The translations under genes were made by a program, and so were the position numbers. From an uncultured Enterobacteriaceae bacterium (lineage in GTDB: Bacteria; Pseudomonadota; Gammaproteobacteria; Enterobacterales; Enterobacteriaceae): a stretch of 64,000 nt of DNA. The notes under the pieces are model-generated. The model was not told the DNA's origin. It saw only the letters and a list, made by a program, of their open reading frames with translations, and did not search any database. Location: NCBI GenBank assembly GCA_947631255.1, contig CANRKT010000002.1:1-64000 (forward strand), written 5' to 3'. Below, in pieces: positions 32,110-43,036 of the stretch (positions are counted from its first letter, which is position 1; every line of letters begins with the position of its first letter).

Positions 32110-33174
32110 TTATTTGTTTTTAGCTTCCAGGGTTGCAAACCATGGGGCAACAAAATCATCTGTCTGGCCCCAGCCTGGAATAATTTTTCCCAGGCTCGCT
32201 ACGTTAACCGGTTCTGTCTGACTGACCAGCAGTGCTTGTGGAATTATTGCGGCTTTAAAGTCGTAGATATCCGGTGTGGGTTCCCCGGCAATTTTCTTTG
32301 CCAACAGACGCACATTGGTGGCACCAATCAGCTTAGGATCAACCGCCACACTGACTTTCCATGGGCTATTGGCTTCACGCATTAACTGTAAATCCTGGTT
32401 GGAAATATCAATGCTATAGAGTTTAATCTCGTTACGACCGTTCTCTTGCAGCGCTTTATAAGCTCCCTGACTGAAGGCATCCCAGGTGCCCCAGATAGCA
32501 TCAATTTTGCCTTTCGGATATTTAGCCAGGATAGCACCGACTTTATTGGCGGTATCACCCTGAACATCAGAAGAAACAGCGCCAATTGACTCCAGTTCAA
32601 CAATGCCTGGATTGGCTTTTAGCAGCTCCTGATAGGCGACCTGACGTCTGTCCATTGGCGGAAAACCCGCCACCCAGAGTTTGACGATATTCGCCTTGCC
32701 ATTAAAGTCTTCTACTAGCTGACCAAAAGAGAGATGAGTCAGAGAGGCATCGTCTTGCTGAGTGACAGTGACTCCCGGGATAGGGCCTTCAACTGCGGTA
32801 TCAAATACCGATACGGCTATTCCGGCATCAATCGCTTTTTTAATCAGTTCAGTCGAGTAAGGGCTGCGGCCCTGGGACAGGATAATACCGTCATATTTCT
32901 GGCTAATCGCCTGATTAATAAAATCCTGGAAACGGGCATCGTCACCGTTACTCAGAAAAGTACTCACTTTAAAGCCCAGTTTTTTACCTTGTTGTACCGC
33001 ACCGGAAACAAACTGAGTGGTGTTGTCATCAGAGCCGAGATTGCGGATCACTGCAATGCGAATCGGTCCGTCATGCTGAGCAATTTTATCCGGCACAGGT
33101 GCGACAACGGCGGCCCCGACGGGCAAAGCAGCAAGTAGGCTTAGCGCCAGTAATGGAGCAGTTATTTTTTTCAT
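32110..33174 (-). CDS. Sugar-type ABC transporter periplasmic binding protein
   Basis: 354 aa; signal peptide MKKITAPLLALSLLAALPVGAAVVA; type I periplasmic binding protein fold features. Confidence 0.88.
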   Translation of the reverse strand: MKKITAPLLALSLLAALPVGAAVVAPVPDKIAQHDGPIRIAVIRNLGSDDNTTQFVSGAVQQGKKLGFKVSTFLSNGDDARFQDFINQAISQKYDGIILSQGRSPYSTELIKKAIDAGIAVSVFDTAVEGPIPGVTVTQQDDASLTHLSFGQLVEDFNGKANIVKLWVAGFPPMDRRQVAYQELLKANPGIVELESIGAVSSDVQGDTANKVGAILAKYPKGKIDAIWGTWDAFSQGAYKALQENGRNEIKLYSIDISNQDLQLMREANSPWKVSVAVDPKLIGATNVRLLAKKIAGEPTPDIYDFKAAIIPQALLVSQTEPVNVASLGKIIPGWGQTDDFVAPWFATLEAKNK

Positions 33175-33186
33175 CGTGATGTCCTG

Positions 33187-34185
33187 TTAGCGTCGTTGTT
33201 GGATATAAGTGATGGCCAGGGCTGCTGCTAGCACCAGACCTTTAATAATGTCCATGGCATAGTAAGGAACCGATAACATCACCAGCCCGTTCTGTAATAC
33301 GCCAAGAATGATGGCACCGACCAGAGTACCCAGTGCATTTGGCTTGCCGGAGCCAGCCAGAGAGAAACCAATCCATGCAGCGGCAACCGCATCCATCAGG
33401 TAACCGCTTCCGGCGTTAACCTGAGAAGAACCAATACGTGAAGCCAGTAAAATACCGCCAAGACCTGCCAGTAAAGAGGCCAGCACATAAGCTGCGACAC
33501 GATAGCGGGTGGTACGAATACCTGACAGTCTCGCGGCCTGTGGATTACCGCCAATGGCATACATCCGGCGGCCATATTTCGTTAATGACAGTCCCAGCTG
33601 GGCCACCAGCGTGACGACCAGCATAATGATAACGATAGTGGGGACCTGACCGAGTAATGAGAAACTGGCCGGAATAACCCCTTCTGCCATTTCGCCATCA
33701 GGTAGCATCATATTGGCGGTAATTGAGCCGCCATAGCTGTAGGTCATGGCGACACCCTGGATAACAAACAGGCTGGCGAGTGTGGCGAGCATATCGGGAA
33801 TTTTCAGCACGACGATAAGGAAGGCATTAAACAGCCCCACCAGAGTACAGAGCAGTAACGTCACGATAATTGCCTCGGTCGTGCCGAAGCCGTGCCAGAC
33901 AAACAGTGAAATCACCAGCGCATTGGCCAGCGAGGCTGTCGAGCCGACGGATAAATCAAAGCCGCCCACGGTCAGTGAAATAGAGACGCCAATAGCAATA
34001 ACCGTCACTATCGCAATCGAGCGTAAAATATTGATGATATTGTTCAGTTCGAGAAAACTGTCAGAAGCAATTCCGAACAGGGCAATCAGTGCCACGACAG
34101 TAATCAGCATTCCCCATTTATAGAGAAACTCAAAGAACTGATGGCGGCCAGATAAAGTGGCTTTCAGGGGGGCGTTATGACTCAC
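33187..34185 (-). CDS. Sugar-type (RbsC-like) ABC transporter permease
   Basis: VGGFDLSVGSTASLANA motif; likely GTG start at 34185 overlapping the ATPase stop (GTGA). ORF track over-extended to 34293. Confidence 0.88.
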   Translation of the reverse strand: MSHNAPLKATLSGRHQFFEFLYKWGMLITVVALIALFGIASDSFLELNNIINILRSIAIVTVIAIGVSISLTVGGFDLSVGSTASLANALVISLFVWHGFGTTEAIIVTLLLCTLVGLFNAFLIVVLKIPDMLATLASLFVIQGVAMTYSYGGSITANMMLPDGEMAEGVIPASFSLLGQVPTIVIIMLVVTLVAQLGLSLTKYGRRMYAIGGNPQAARLSGIRTTRYRVAAYVLASLLAGLGGILLASRIGSSQVNAGSGYLMDAVAAAWIGFSLAGSGKPNALGTLVGAIILGVLQNGLVMLSVPYYAMDIIKGLVLAAALAITYIQQRR

Positions 34186-35687
34186 GCAGGTGCTCCTCCA
34201 GTGGAGTAATATAAAAGGGTTTCTTCGGTTGCCTGATGGCCATCCAGTTCTGCCACTATCTTTCCGTCCCACAGAACGCAAATTCTGTCGCACAGGCCGA
34301 CGAGCTCAGCAAATTCGCCAGAGGCGTAAATCACCCCTTTGCCTTGCCGTGCTAGCTGATCGATTAAGACAAATAAATCGGTTTTGGCTTTGATATCGAC
34401 GCCTTTAGTCGGCTCATCAAAAATCAGCACTTCAGCTTCATTACGTAGCCATTTCCCGATAGCGACCTTTTGCTGATTACCACCAGACAGTCGTCTTAAG
34501 GTCTGAGCCGGGCCAAGGGTTCGAATGGCCAGGCGTTTAATCACTTCTTGTGCCCAGCCTTGTGCCTTACGGTGATTAAAAAAGCCCAAGCGTGAGAACT
34601 GGTTATCAGCGCTGACCGCCAGATTCATGGTCAGGGATTCGTCGATAAAAATACCTTCTTTACGGCGTTCTTCAGGCACCAGCACGACACCTCGGCTGAC
34701 GGAGTCAGCAGGGTTTTTTGGACGCCAAGATTGCCCCTGTAGTTCTCCGCTTTCCAGCTGGCTCTGGGTCGCTCCAAATAAGGCTTTGCATAATTCGGTC
34801 TTACCCGCACCGGCCAGTCCGGCAATACCGAGGATCTCTCCTTTACGGAGACGTAATGAAATATTGCGTAGCAGGGCCGCATCATGCAGGCCGGTGACTT
34901 GTAGTAGTGGAATATCTGCCACGGGAGGTCGGTGCGGAGGATAAATATCTTCCAGATGATGGCCGAGCATTTTTTCCACGATTTGCTCACCACTCAGCTG
35001 TGCCATGGCTTCACTACAGATAAATTTGCCATCACGCAGCACTGTCATCTGGTCACAAATCGCTTTCAGTTCATGGATACGGTGTGAAATAAAGACCACC
35101 CCGATGCCTTGTTGCTGAAGGCTCCTGACCACCTTAAAAAGATGTTCACTTTCCTGAGCGTCAAGCGGTGCTGTCGGCTCATCGAGGATCAGAAAACGGC
35201 AGTGATGAGACAGGGCTCGTGCCAGCAGAATTTGTTGTTTCTCAGCAAGCCCGCACTGCTCAATTCGTTTACGAATATCAATATTGACTTCCAGTGGTGC
35301 CAGCGCTGCGCGAGCCTGCTGATAAATCTCTTTCCAGCGATAAACATGGCCTGATTCTGCCAGCTTATCGAGCATGATATTTTCTGCCACACTCAGACCC
35401 GGAACTAAGGCAACATCTACCTCCTGCTGAACCAGATGGATCCCGGCGAGCTTGGCGTCACGCGGGGTACGGATATTGACTTCTTCGCCATTAATCAGAA
35501 TCTGTCCCTGATAATGATTATGGGCCCCGGAAAGCACTGCCATCAGCGTCGACTTTCCGGCACCGTTCGCACCTGTCAGGGCATGAGTCGATCCCCCCTC
35601 GAGCTGAAAGCCCACTTGTGTCAGAGCATTGAAGCCAGCGAAGGCAATAGAAATATCACGCATTTCAAGACGGTCTGGTGGGTTCAT
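34182..35687 (-). CDS. Sugar-type (RbsA-like) ABC transporter ATPase, two nucleotide-binding domains
   Basis: MNPPDRLEMRDISIAFAGFNALTQVGF start at 35687; Walker A GANGAGKST, second-domain signature LSGGNQQKVAIGKWL. Confidence 0.9.
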   Translation of the reverse strand: MNPPDRLEMRDISIAFAGFNALTQVGFQLEGGSTHALTGANGAGKSTLMAVLSGAHNHYQGQILINGEEVNIRTPRDAKLAGIHLVQQEVDVALVPGLSVAENIMLDKLAESGHVYRWKEIYQQARAALAPLEVNIDIRKRIEQCGLAEKQQILLARALSHHCRFLILDEPTAPLDAQESEHLFKVVRSLQQQGIGVVFISHRIHELKAICDQMTVLRDGKFICSEAMAQLSGEQIVEKMLGHHLEDIYPPHRPPVADIPLLQVTGLHDAALLRNISLRLRKGEILGIAGLAGAGKTELCKALFGATQSQLESGELQGQSWRPKNPADSVSRGVVLVPEERRKEGIFIDESLTMNLAVSADNQFSRLGFFNHRKAQGWAQEVIKRLAIRTLGPAQTLRRLSGGNQQKVAIGKWLRNEAEVLIFDEPTKGVDIKAKTDLFVLIDQLARQGKGVIYASGEFAELVGLCDRICVLWDGKIVAELDGHQATEETLLYYSTGGAPA

Positions 35688-35789
35688 ACTTGGACCTGCT
35701 TTTGAAATATTAAACTGATTCAAATTTTTAACGGTCTTCCGTGTTGCGTGCAATGAGTGAAAAAGCATAAGATAAAACCAAATATTATT

Positions 35790-35813
35790 AGACGTCCAGA
35801 AGTCTGGACATAT
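35790..35813. promoter_or_regulatory. MetJ-box-like tandem repeats in the divergent ABC operon / hcxA promoter region
   Basis: AGACGTCC-AGAAGTCT-GGACATAT; the first two 8-mers each match AGACGTCT at 7/8. Confidence 0.65.
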
Positions 35814-35861
35814 ATTGGGAACAATCGTTTCTGCGACAACAACATGTAAAGGAAATAAATT

Positions 35862-36944
35862 ATGTCCAGCACCGCCATCCGTGTTGTTACCGGCCCTGCT
35901 AATTATTTCTCTCATTCGGGGAGTCTTTCCCGTCTGAGTGAGTTTTATTCTGAAGAACAACTGAACCAGGCGGTATGGATTTACGGTGAACGGGCCTTGG
36001 CGGCAGCAAAACGGTTTCTGCCTGCGGCTTTCACTCTGCCTGGGGCGAAACATATTCTGTTTCGTGGTCACTGTAGCGAAAATGATGTTCAGCGCCTGGT
36101 TGCTGAGGCAGGGGACAGTCAGGTAGTGATTGGCATTGGGGGTGGTGCACTGCTGGATACCGTAAAAGCCGTTGCCAAAAGAGTGAAGGCTCCGCTGGTG
36201 GCCATTCCCACCATTGCGGCAACCTGTGCTGCCTGGACACCACTGTCAGTCTGGTACAACGATGCCGGACAGGCTCTAGGTTATGAAATCTTTAACGATG
36301 CTAACCATCTGGTCCTGGTAGAGCCTGAAATTATTCTGCACGCCCCGGCTGAGTACTTGCTGGCGGGTATTGGCGACACCCTGGCAAAATGGTATGAAGC
36401 CGTGGTGCTTAGTCCGCAGCCCGAAAATCTTCCGTTAACAGTACGGCTAGGGATCAGTGCAGCACAGAGCATACGGGACGTGTTGCTGGAAAGCAGCGAG
36501 CAGGCGCTGGAGGACAGTGCGAATGGTCTGCTCAGCCAGAAGTTTCTTGATGTTGTCGATGCCATTATTGCAGGTGGCGGTATGGTGGGCGGTCTTGGAG
36601 AGCGTTATACCCGTGTAGCGGCAGCCCATGCGATACATAATGGCTTGACGACCTTGCCACAGACTGACCGTTTTCTGCATGGCACAAAAGTGGCTTATGG
36701 TATTCTGGTGCAAAGTGCCCTGCTGGGTCAGGATGATGTCTTGCAACAGCTCACCCAGGCTTTTGCCCGTTTTCATCTGCCAACCAAACTGGCGCAACTG
36801 GATGTGGACATTCACCAGACAGAACAACTGAATCAAGTGATCACCCGTGCGTTACAGCCGGGGGAGTCGATTCATGCTTTACCGATCACACTTTCTCCCG
36901 AAGTATTATTGAGGGCTATTGAGAAAGTCGAATCTCTGCCATAA
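35862..36944 (+). CDS. hcxA: Hydroxycarboxylate dehydrogenase HcxA / YbdH (iron-containing ADH family)
   Basis: 360 aa; RVVTGPANYFSHSGS, AAWTPLSVWYNDAGQALGYEIF; resembles E. coli YbdH. Confidence 0.88.
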   Translation: MSSTAIRVVTGPANYFSHSGSLSRLSEFYSEEQLNQAVWIYGERALAAAKRFLPAAFTLPGAKHILFRGHCSENDVQRLVAEAGDSQVVIGIGGGALLDTVKAVAKRVKAPLVAIPTIAATCAAWTPLSVWYNDAGQALGYEIFNDANHLVLVEPEIILHAPAEYLLAGIGDTLAKWYEAVVLSPQPENLPLTVRLGISAAQSIRDVLLESSEQALEDSANGLLSQKFLDVVDAIIAGGGMVGGLGERYTRVAAAHAIHNGLTTLPQTDRFLHGTKVAYGILVQSALLGQDDVLQQLTQAFARFHLPTKLAQLDVDIHQTEQLNQVITRALQPGESIHALPITLSPEVLLRAIEKVESLP

Positions 36945-37337
36945 CCCTTTGCGAACATGTAGTGTACCCCGACAGACAGTCTGATGCCTGAATCAGATTG
37001 TCTGTGGTTATTAAATTCGCCAGAAACACGTTAGCATCACGATCGTCAATCAGCATCTTCCATTCTATCCTGCTGCCAGAACAATCGGCTGTGCAGTCCA
37101 GTGCACCATATCCTCGCTTGTGGCATGCCCCCGTTTTCATCAAACGGATGATGCAGATAGAAAATTAGCTTTTCATGGGCATTACCAGATTTGTAAATTA
37201 AACGGGGCTACGGGCTAATGCCGCTCACTTAAGGTGCCCGGTATTAGGGGGAGGGGGGCTTTAATTAATATGACGGGGAATCGATGACATAGGAACAGTA
37301 CCTGGAGGCTTGCTTTTCGGGTCAAGTCACTTTAAGG

Positions 37338-37358
37338 TAATGTTATACTATAGCATTA
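37338..37358. promoter_or_regulatory. Putative Zur box upstream of rpmE2-rpmJ2
   Basis: TAATGTTATACTATAGCATTA, near-palindromic match to Zur sites (GAAATGTTATAnTATAACATTTC). Confidence 0.8.
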
Positions 37359-37371
37359 AGGAGGGGCAATT

Positions 37372-37632
37372 ATGCAGCATGGCATCCATCCGGACTATCG
37401 CACCGTAATGTTTCATGACACCAGCGTTAATGAATATTTCAAAATGGGTTCGACGATTAAAACAAAAAGAACGATTGAACTTGAAGGTGTGAGCTATCCG
37501 TATGTGACGATTGAGGTGTCATCTTCATCACATCCGCATTACACCGGTAAACAGAAGGTTTATACCAATGAAGGCGGGCCGGCACGATCCCAGCAACGCT
37601 TTGGTCATTTCTTTGGTGGGAAAAAGGACTAA
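37372..37632 (+). CDS. rpmE2: Ribosomal protein L31 type B
   Basis: 86 aa; [23 protein letters not shown]..., zinc-independent form (ykgM). Confidence 0.95.
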   Translation: MQHGIHPDYRTVMFHDTSVNEYFKMGSTIKTKRTIELEGVSYPYVTIEVSSSSHPHYTGKQKVYTNEGGPARSQQRFGHFFGGKKD

Positions 37633-37635
37633 ATC

Positions 37636-37776
37636 ATGCAGGTATTAAATTCTTTGCGTAGTGCAAAAAAACGTCACCCCGATTGTCAGATAGTCAGACG
37701 TAAGGGGCGACTTTATGTTATTTGTAAATCCAACCCGCGTTTTAAAGCTGTTCAGGGAAGGAAAAAGCGTCGCTGA
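37636..37776 (+). CDS. rpmJ2: Ribosomal protein L36 type B
   Basis: Not in the ORF track (46 aa): [46 protein letters not shown]; ykgO type. Confidence 0.95.
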   Translation: MQVLNSLRSAKKRHPDCQIVRRKGRLYVICKSNPRFKAVQGRKKRR

Positions 37777-37797
37777 TTGCTAACGACTGGCAACGGA

Positions 37798-38256
37798 TTA
37801 TTGGCGAGTTAATGAATACACATCATAAAATGATAACTCCCCTTTTCGGTCCAGCATGGTGTTCAGTAAGGATTTCTGTTCATCATCGACCAGAGGGGAA
37901 TGCAAAATATCGTTAATCAAGGTGGTGGGTACATTGCGCGTGTTATACCACTCACCGTTGTAACAGACCCGCAAATCAAGGACATCAATATCGCTGTAGC
38001 GATAGCGCGGGTTAACATCAAAAAAGAAAAATACATTCAACACGGCAAACAGAACAATCAGTAACCAGGCTTCATCAGCCAGAGTCTCTGAGGCCATCAT
38101 TACCCATAATGTTGCAAACAGCCCGATATACATACCGATAAACAGGGCCGGATGCTTACGAATAAAACTGATACTAAAGCGTGGTTTGTTATCACGCTTC
38201 TCAGTGACGTTTAATTTTTCAATGGTGTTGGTCAGCAGGCGTTGGATTTCATTCAT
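37798..38256 (-). CDS. ylaC: Inner membrane protein YlaC
   Basis: 152 aa; [25 protein letters not shown]..., [25 protein letters not shown]. Confidence 0.92.
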   Translation of the reverse strand: MNEIQRLLTNTIEKLNVTEKRDNKPRFSISFIRKHPALFIGMYIGLFATLWVMMASETLADEAWLLIVLFAVLNVFFFFDVNPRYRYSDIDVLDLRVCYNGEWYNTRNVPTTLINDILHSPLVDDEQKSLLNTMLDRKGELSFYDVYSLTRQ

Positions 38257-38599
38257 GGTAAGCCTTTTAATGTTCAGAGCTGTTCGAGTCAGATATAGGA
38301 CAACACTATTTTAAGAAGCTCATGCCGGGCAAGAAAGTAACAGAAAGACTAAAAAAAACCATAACAGTTGCAGCATCTCCCTGGGAAGACGCCTTTTGTC
38401 ATTAATCCTGGATTATCACCTAATGCCATTCTGCTTTTCGTAGCCCAGACCTGGGACCAGCGCATGAAGTGAATAGCATTTTTACAGGTCATATTGATTT
38501 AAAACAATCACTTACCGCATTGAGACGTTAGCATCTAAAATCAGGGAAGAGTTACAGGGAAATATGATACTACTAATTCATCCGAACCGGGGGGATAAA

Positions 38600-38818
38600 T
38601 TAGCGAATGAATTTCCATACTGAAGCTGGGATTTTATCGTAAAGCTTATTCATCGTTAGCTCAGCAAGACGGTGGTCAGCAGCAGAATAGAACACTGCTA
38701 GTTCATTATCCGATAATTCGTATTTATTTTTTTCAATCACACGCTCCAGCGTGTCAATTGTCTGGCATCGCCGCAAGCGCATCAAATAATCAATTTTAGT
38801 TAAAGGTTTATCTGTCAT
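38600..38818 (-). CDS. hha: Haemolysin expression modulator Hha
   Basis: 72 aa; [12 protein letters not shown]-like segment ([51 protein letters not shown]). Confidence 0.95.
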   Translation of the reverse strand: MTDKPLTKIDYLMRLRRCQTIDTLERVIEKNKYELSDNELAVFYSAADHRLAELTMNKLYDKIPASVWKFIR

Positions 38819-38837
38819 AAATTAGCCTTAAGTATTT

Positions 38838-39224
38838 TTAATATTTTTTTCTAACGAAATGTTCACAGAGTTTATCATGATCCTCATTAATGAGGCTTTG
38901 GAACAGTCGATGCTCCGAACCTTGCCACTTTTGGAGATCCTGTCCACTTATACTGTAGTTACTGAACAGCATAAAACTATCATCGAGGTATTCATCAACG
39001 AGTTCAATAAGCTTACTGTCATCAATGTACTTAATTTTATAATTAAGCGCGAATGCAGCGATGTGCTCAATCAATTCATTTAATTGCAAGTGAGTCACAG
39101 ATGTCGGGTCATTAACCCAGCCGTGATTGCTGCCATCGAGATTGAGCAAGCATTCTCGCTGCAAACTCTCACATAGGAACTTCAATTGTGCAATATCATG
39201 CCGCTTTGGTGAATACTCATCCAT
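38838..39224 (-). CDS. tomB: Hha toxicity modulator TomB
   Basis: MDEYSPKRHDIAQLKFLCESL...; start at 39224; paired with hha. Confidence 0.93.
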   Translation of the reverse strand: MDEYSPKRHDIAQLKFLCESLQRECLLNLDGSNHGWVNDPTSVTHLQLNELIEHIAAFALNYKIKYIDDSKLIELVDEYLDDSFMLFSNYSISGQDLQKWQGSEHRLFQSLINEDHDKLCEHFVRKKY

Positions 39225-39482
39225 ATAACAGCCCCTTTTATCGACAACAACAATAAACGTAATCCGTTGGAGTGGACAAAACCTAAACAGGTGAAGAACT
39301 GTGGTTGTGATTATTACATGCCGATTCATTATAAAGCAATAACGATAAGATTTCATGGTGTGAGGAAAGAAAAGAAAGATGTATAGCTAACAAGGAACAG
39401 CTAAGCACGTTAATTAACTCTTTGATATTAACGTTAACTTAAACTTACAAATAATTATTAAAGATGATTGACGAGGCATCTA

Positions 39483-39578
39483 ATGCTAAAAGCAGTTATT
39501 TTTTTGGTTGTTTTTTGCTCGCTTTTTGAGTTATTGGTACTGAATACATTGTTAAGAATGTTCCTGAAGCTAGCGTAG
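39483..39578 (+). CDS. Candidate 31-aa hydrophobic small protein
   Basis: MLKAVIFLVVFCSLFELLVLNTLLRMFLKLA; GAGG ribosome-binding-site-like element 8 nt upstream; predicted single TM. Confidence 0.4.
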   Translation: MLKAVIFLVVFCSLFELLVLNTLLRMFLKLA

Positions 39579-39744
39579 TAATAACGAGGGCGAATTAAGG
39601 AGTGTACAATTTTTATCAAGACTAGTAGTTAGATTTATGTAGATTAAAAATTTTAATAAATTGTGATATCAGCAGAGTTATTATTACAAAACAGAAGGGA
39701 GAAATAAAGCGCTGAAGCGTCCATTCACCTTAAAATAGTGAGTG

Positions 39745-39783
39745 GTTTATTTATTATTGAATAATATTCAATAATAAATAAAC
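39745..39783. repeat. Perfect 19-bp inverted repeat with a 1-nt centre
   Basis: GTTTATTTATTATTGAATA-A-TATTCAATAATAAATAAAC, downstream of acrB. Confidence 0.9.
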
Positions 39784-39855
39784 GATCATTTAATTCTGGT
39801 TTCCCCTCTCAATCAGAAGCTTAAGGCCGTAGGTTCTCTACGGCCTTTGCGTTAG

Positions 39856-42800
39856 TTAGTTTTTATGTTCAACAGGGTGCGCGTGTTCAATATCTTCGCT
39901 TTTACGGCTAAAGCGACGACGAATGACGACAAAGAATAATGGTACAAAGAAGATGGCGAGGGTCGTTGCAGTGACCATCCCACCCAGTACACCTGTACCT
40001 ACAGCATTCTGTGCACCACTGCCAGCACCAGAGCTGAGAACCAGCGGCATGATACCAAGCATAAACGCCAGAGATGTCATCAGAATCGGGCGCAGACGCA
40101 TACGAACAGAGTCGAGTGTGGCTTCAACCAGACCTTTTCCTTCTTTCTCCATTAAGTCTTTGGCGAATTCTACGATAAGTATCGCATTCTTCGCCGACAA
40201 GCCAATGGTTGTGAGGAGACCCACCTGGAAGTAAACGTCATTAGTCAGACCGCGCAACATAGTGGCTGCCAGGGCACCAAATACCCCGAGTGGAACCACC
40301 AGCATAACGGAGAAGGGTATCGACCAACTTTCGTATAAGGCTGCCAGACATAAGAAGACGACAATCAGCGAGATAGCATACAGGGCCGGAGCCTGGTTAC
40401 CCGACAGCCGTTCCTGATAAGACATACCCGTCCAGTCGTAACCAATTCCGGCTGGTAGCTTGGCGGCCAGCTCTTCCATCATCAGCATGGCTTCACCGGT
40501 ACTCTTACCTGGTGCTGCCTGACCGAGAATTTCCATCGATGGAAGACCGTTATAACGCTCCAGACGCGGTGAGCCATACTCCCAGCGTGAACTGGTGAAT
40601 TCTGAGAATGGAACCATCTGACCAGAAGAACTGCGTACGTACCATTTATCGATATCTGACGGCAGCATACGATAAGGTGCATCAGCCATAACATAAACGC
40701 GTTTCACACGACCACGGTCGATGAAGTCATTAACATAATTTCCCCCCCAGGCCGAGCTGAGAGTGGTGTTAATGTCAGTGATAGAAACACCTAATGCTTG
40801 TGCTTTTTCCTGATCAACTTCAATTTTGAACTGCGCTGTATCTTCCAGACCATTCGGACGCATACCGACTAATAAGTCAGGATGCTCAGCAGCCATACCC
40901 AGTAGCTGGTTACGTGCTTGAGTCAGTTGCTCATGGCCGAGGTTTGCCTGGTCGATTAACTCGAAGTCAAAACCGGTTGCGGTACCCAGTTCAACAATTG
41001 CTGGTAAGTTAAAGGCAAAGACCATTGCCTGGCGAATTTTCGACAACGCAATATTCGCACGTTGAACAATTGCAGGAACTCTATTTTCCTCGCCTTTACG
41101 TTCATCCCAGTTTTTCAGTGAGATAAATGCCAGACCCACGTTTTGTCCGCGACCCGAGAAACCAAAGCCGTTAACCGTAAATACGGAGTCAACGTTGTCT
41201 TTTTCTTTGGTCAAATAGTAGTTGTTTATATCATCAAGTACTTTCTGAGTCTGTTGCTGAGTTGCGCCAGAAGGAAGCTGTGCCGCCGACAACAGTACGC
41301 CCTGATCTTCTTCAGGTAAGAAGGAGCTTGGTAAGCGGACAAACATCAGTGCCATGCCGGCAACCAACACCACATACAGCACTAAATAACGACCCGTACT
41401 GCGCAGAATTCTGGCAACGCTGTCGGTATAGTGATGTGTGCACTTCTCGAACATGTTGTTGAACCAGCCGAAGAAGCCTTTCTTGTGTTCATGACCCGGC
41501 TGAAGAGGTTTCAGCATAGTCGCACACAGTGCCGGGGTCAGGATCATAGCCACCAGAACAGAAAGGATCATCGCCGATACGATAGTTATCGAGAACTGAC
41601 GATAGATAGCACCGGTTGAACCACCAAAGAAGGCCATCGGTACAAATACCGCTGACAGAACAAGGGCGATACCGACCAGAGCTCCCTGGATCTGTCCCAT
41701 CGATTTACGGGTAGCTTCTTTCGGTGACAGGCCCTCTTCAACCATTACACGTTCGACGTTCTCAACGACGACGATGGCATCATCCACCAGCAAGCCTATC
41801 GCAAGCACCAACCCGAACATCGTGAGGGTGTTTATCGAATAGCCAAACATGGCAAGAACGGCGAAAGTACCAAGAATAACAACCGGAACCGCAATGGTTG
41901 GAATCAATGTTGCCCGGAAGTTCTGTAAGAACAGATACATGACCAGGAATACCAGTAAAATCGCCTCCAGCAGTGTTTTCACTACTTCATCAATAGAGAT
42001 CTTAACGAACGGAGTGGTGTCATACGGGTAAACGACTTCTAATCCAGCAGGGAAGAAGGGTTTCAGTTTCTCTACCGTCTCACGGACGGCTTGAGCGGTT
42101 TCCAGCGCATTCGCACCGGTTGCCAGTTGAATGCCGAGTCCTGATGCTGGTTTACCGTTATAGCGCGCAATAATGTCATAGTTTTCAGCGCCCAGTTCAA
42201 CTTTTGCTACATCACGCAGCAATACGCGAGAACCATCAGCATTGACTTTTAACAGGATTTTGCTGAATTCATCGACAGATGTCAGACGTGTCTGCGCGAT
42301 GATTGAGGCGTTTAAATCTTGGCCTTTAACCGGAGGTGTACCACCTAACTGACCAGCTGCAACCTGGGCGTTCTGTGCTTTAAGTGCAGTAACGATATCA
42401 GTTGGTGTCAGATTGTAGTTGTTCAGTGCATGTGGGTTCAGCCAGATACGCATTGCGTACTGAGAACCGAACAGTTGCACGTCACCCACGCCATTGGTTC
42501 GACTAATAGGATCTTTAACTGTGGCACTGAGGTAGTCAGAAATATCTTCCTGAAGCATGGAGCCATCGGTACTGATCATACCGAGAACCATCAGGAAACT
42601 ACTGGATGACTTACCTACGTTAACACCTTGCTGCTGAACTTCCTGAGGAAGTAGCGGCATAGCGAGTTGTAGTTTGTTCTGAACCTGAACTTGTGCGATA
42701 TCAGCATCGGTATCAGCGTCAAAAGTTAAGGTGATTTGTACTGTACCGGAAGAGTCACTGGCCGAAGACATATAGAGTAGGCCGTCAAGGCCATTCATAT

Positions 42801-43002
42801 TCTGTTCTATGACCTGGGTGACAGAATCCTGTACCGTTTTTGCATCCGCACCTGGATAGGTAGCCGAGATAGTTATAGCTGGTGGCGCAATCGTTGGATA
42901 TTGCGCGACGGGTAGCTTTAAAATTGAAAGCAATCCCGCCAGCATAACAATAATGGCGATAACCCAGGCGAAAATAGGGCGATCGATAAAAAACTTAGCC
43001 AT
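39856..43002 (-). CDS. acrB: Multidrug efflux RND permease
   Basis: 1048 aa; [30 protein letters not shown] motifs; adjacent to acrA. Confidence 0.98.
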   Translation of the reverse strand: MAKFFIDRPIFAWVIAIIVMLAGLLSILKLPVAQYPTIAPPAITISATYPGADAKTVQDSVTQVIEQNMNGLDGLLYMSSASDSSGTVQITLTFDADTDADIAQVQVQNKLQLAMPLLPQEVQQQGVNVGKSSSSFLMVLGMISTDGSMLQEDISDYLSATVKDPISRTNGVGDVQLFGSQYAMRIWLNPHALNNYNLTPTDIVTALKAQNAQVAAGQLGGTPPVKGQDLNASIIAQTRLTSVDEFSKILLKVNADGSRVLLRDVAKVELGAENYDIIARYNGKPASGLGIQLATGANALETAQAVRETVEKLKPFFPAGLEVVYPYDTTPFVKISIDEVVKTLLEAILLVFLVMYLFLQNFRATLIPTIAVPVVILGTFAVLAMFGYSINTLTMFGLVLAIGLLVDDAIVVVENVERVMVEEGLSPKEATRKSMGQIQGALVGIALVLSAVFVPMAFFGGSTGAIYRQFSITIVSAMILSVLVAMILTPALCATMLKPLQPGHEHKKGFFGWFNNMFEKCTHHYTDSVARILRSTGRYLVLYVVLVAGMALMFVRLPSSFLPEEDQGVLLSAAQLPSGATQQQTQKVLDDINNYYLTKEKDNVDSVFTVNGFGFSGRGQNVGLAFISLKNWDERKGEENRVPAIVQRANIALSKIRQAMVFAFNLPAIVELGTATGFDFELIDQANLGHEQLTQARNQLLGMAAEHPDLLVGMRPNGLEDTAQFKIEVDQEKAQALGVSITDINTTLSSAWGGNYVNDFIDRGRVKRVYVMADAPYRMLPSDIDKWYVRSSSGQMVPFSEFTSSRWEYGSPRLERYNGLPSMEILGQAAPGKSTGEAMLMMEELAAKLPAGIGYDWTGMSYQERLSGNQAPALYAISLIVVFLCLAALYESWSIPFSVMLVVPLGVFGALAATMLRGLTNDVYFQVGLLTTIGLSAKNAILIVEFAKDLMEKEGKGLVEATLDSVRMRLRPILMTSLAFMLGIMPLVLSSGAGSGAQNAVGTGVLGGMVTATTLAIFFVPLFFVVIRRRFSRKSEDIEHAHPVEHKN

Positions 43003-43036
43003 ACTTTAACGGCTCCTGTTTAACTTAAGACTTCTA

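Noticed and set aside
36916-37143. 75-aa minus-strand ORF downstream of hcxA
   Set aside because: Codes for a cysteine-rich-looking peptide but overlaps the hcxA 3' end; no recognisable family or ribosome-binding site, not enough support.
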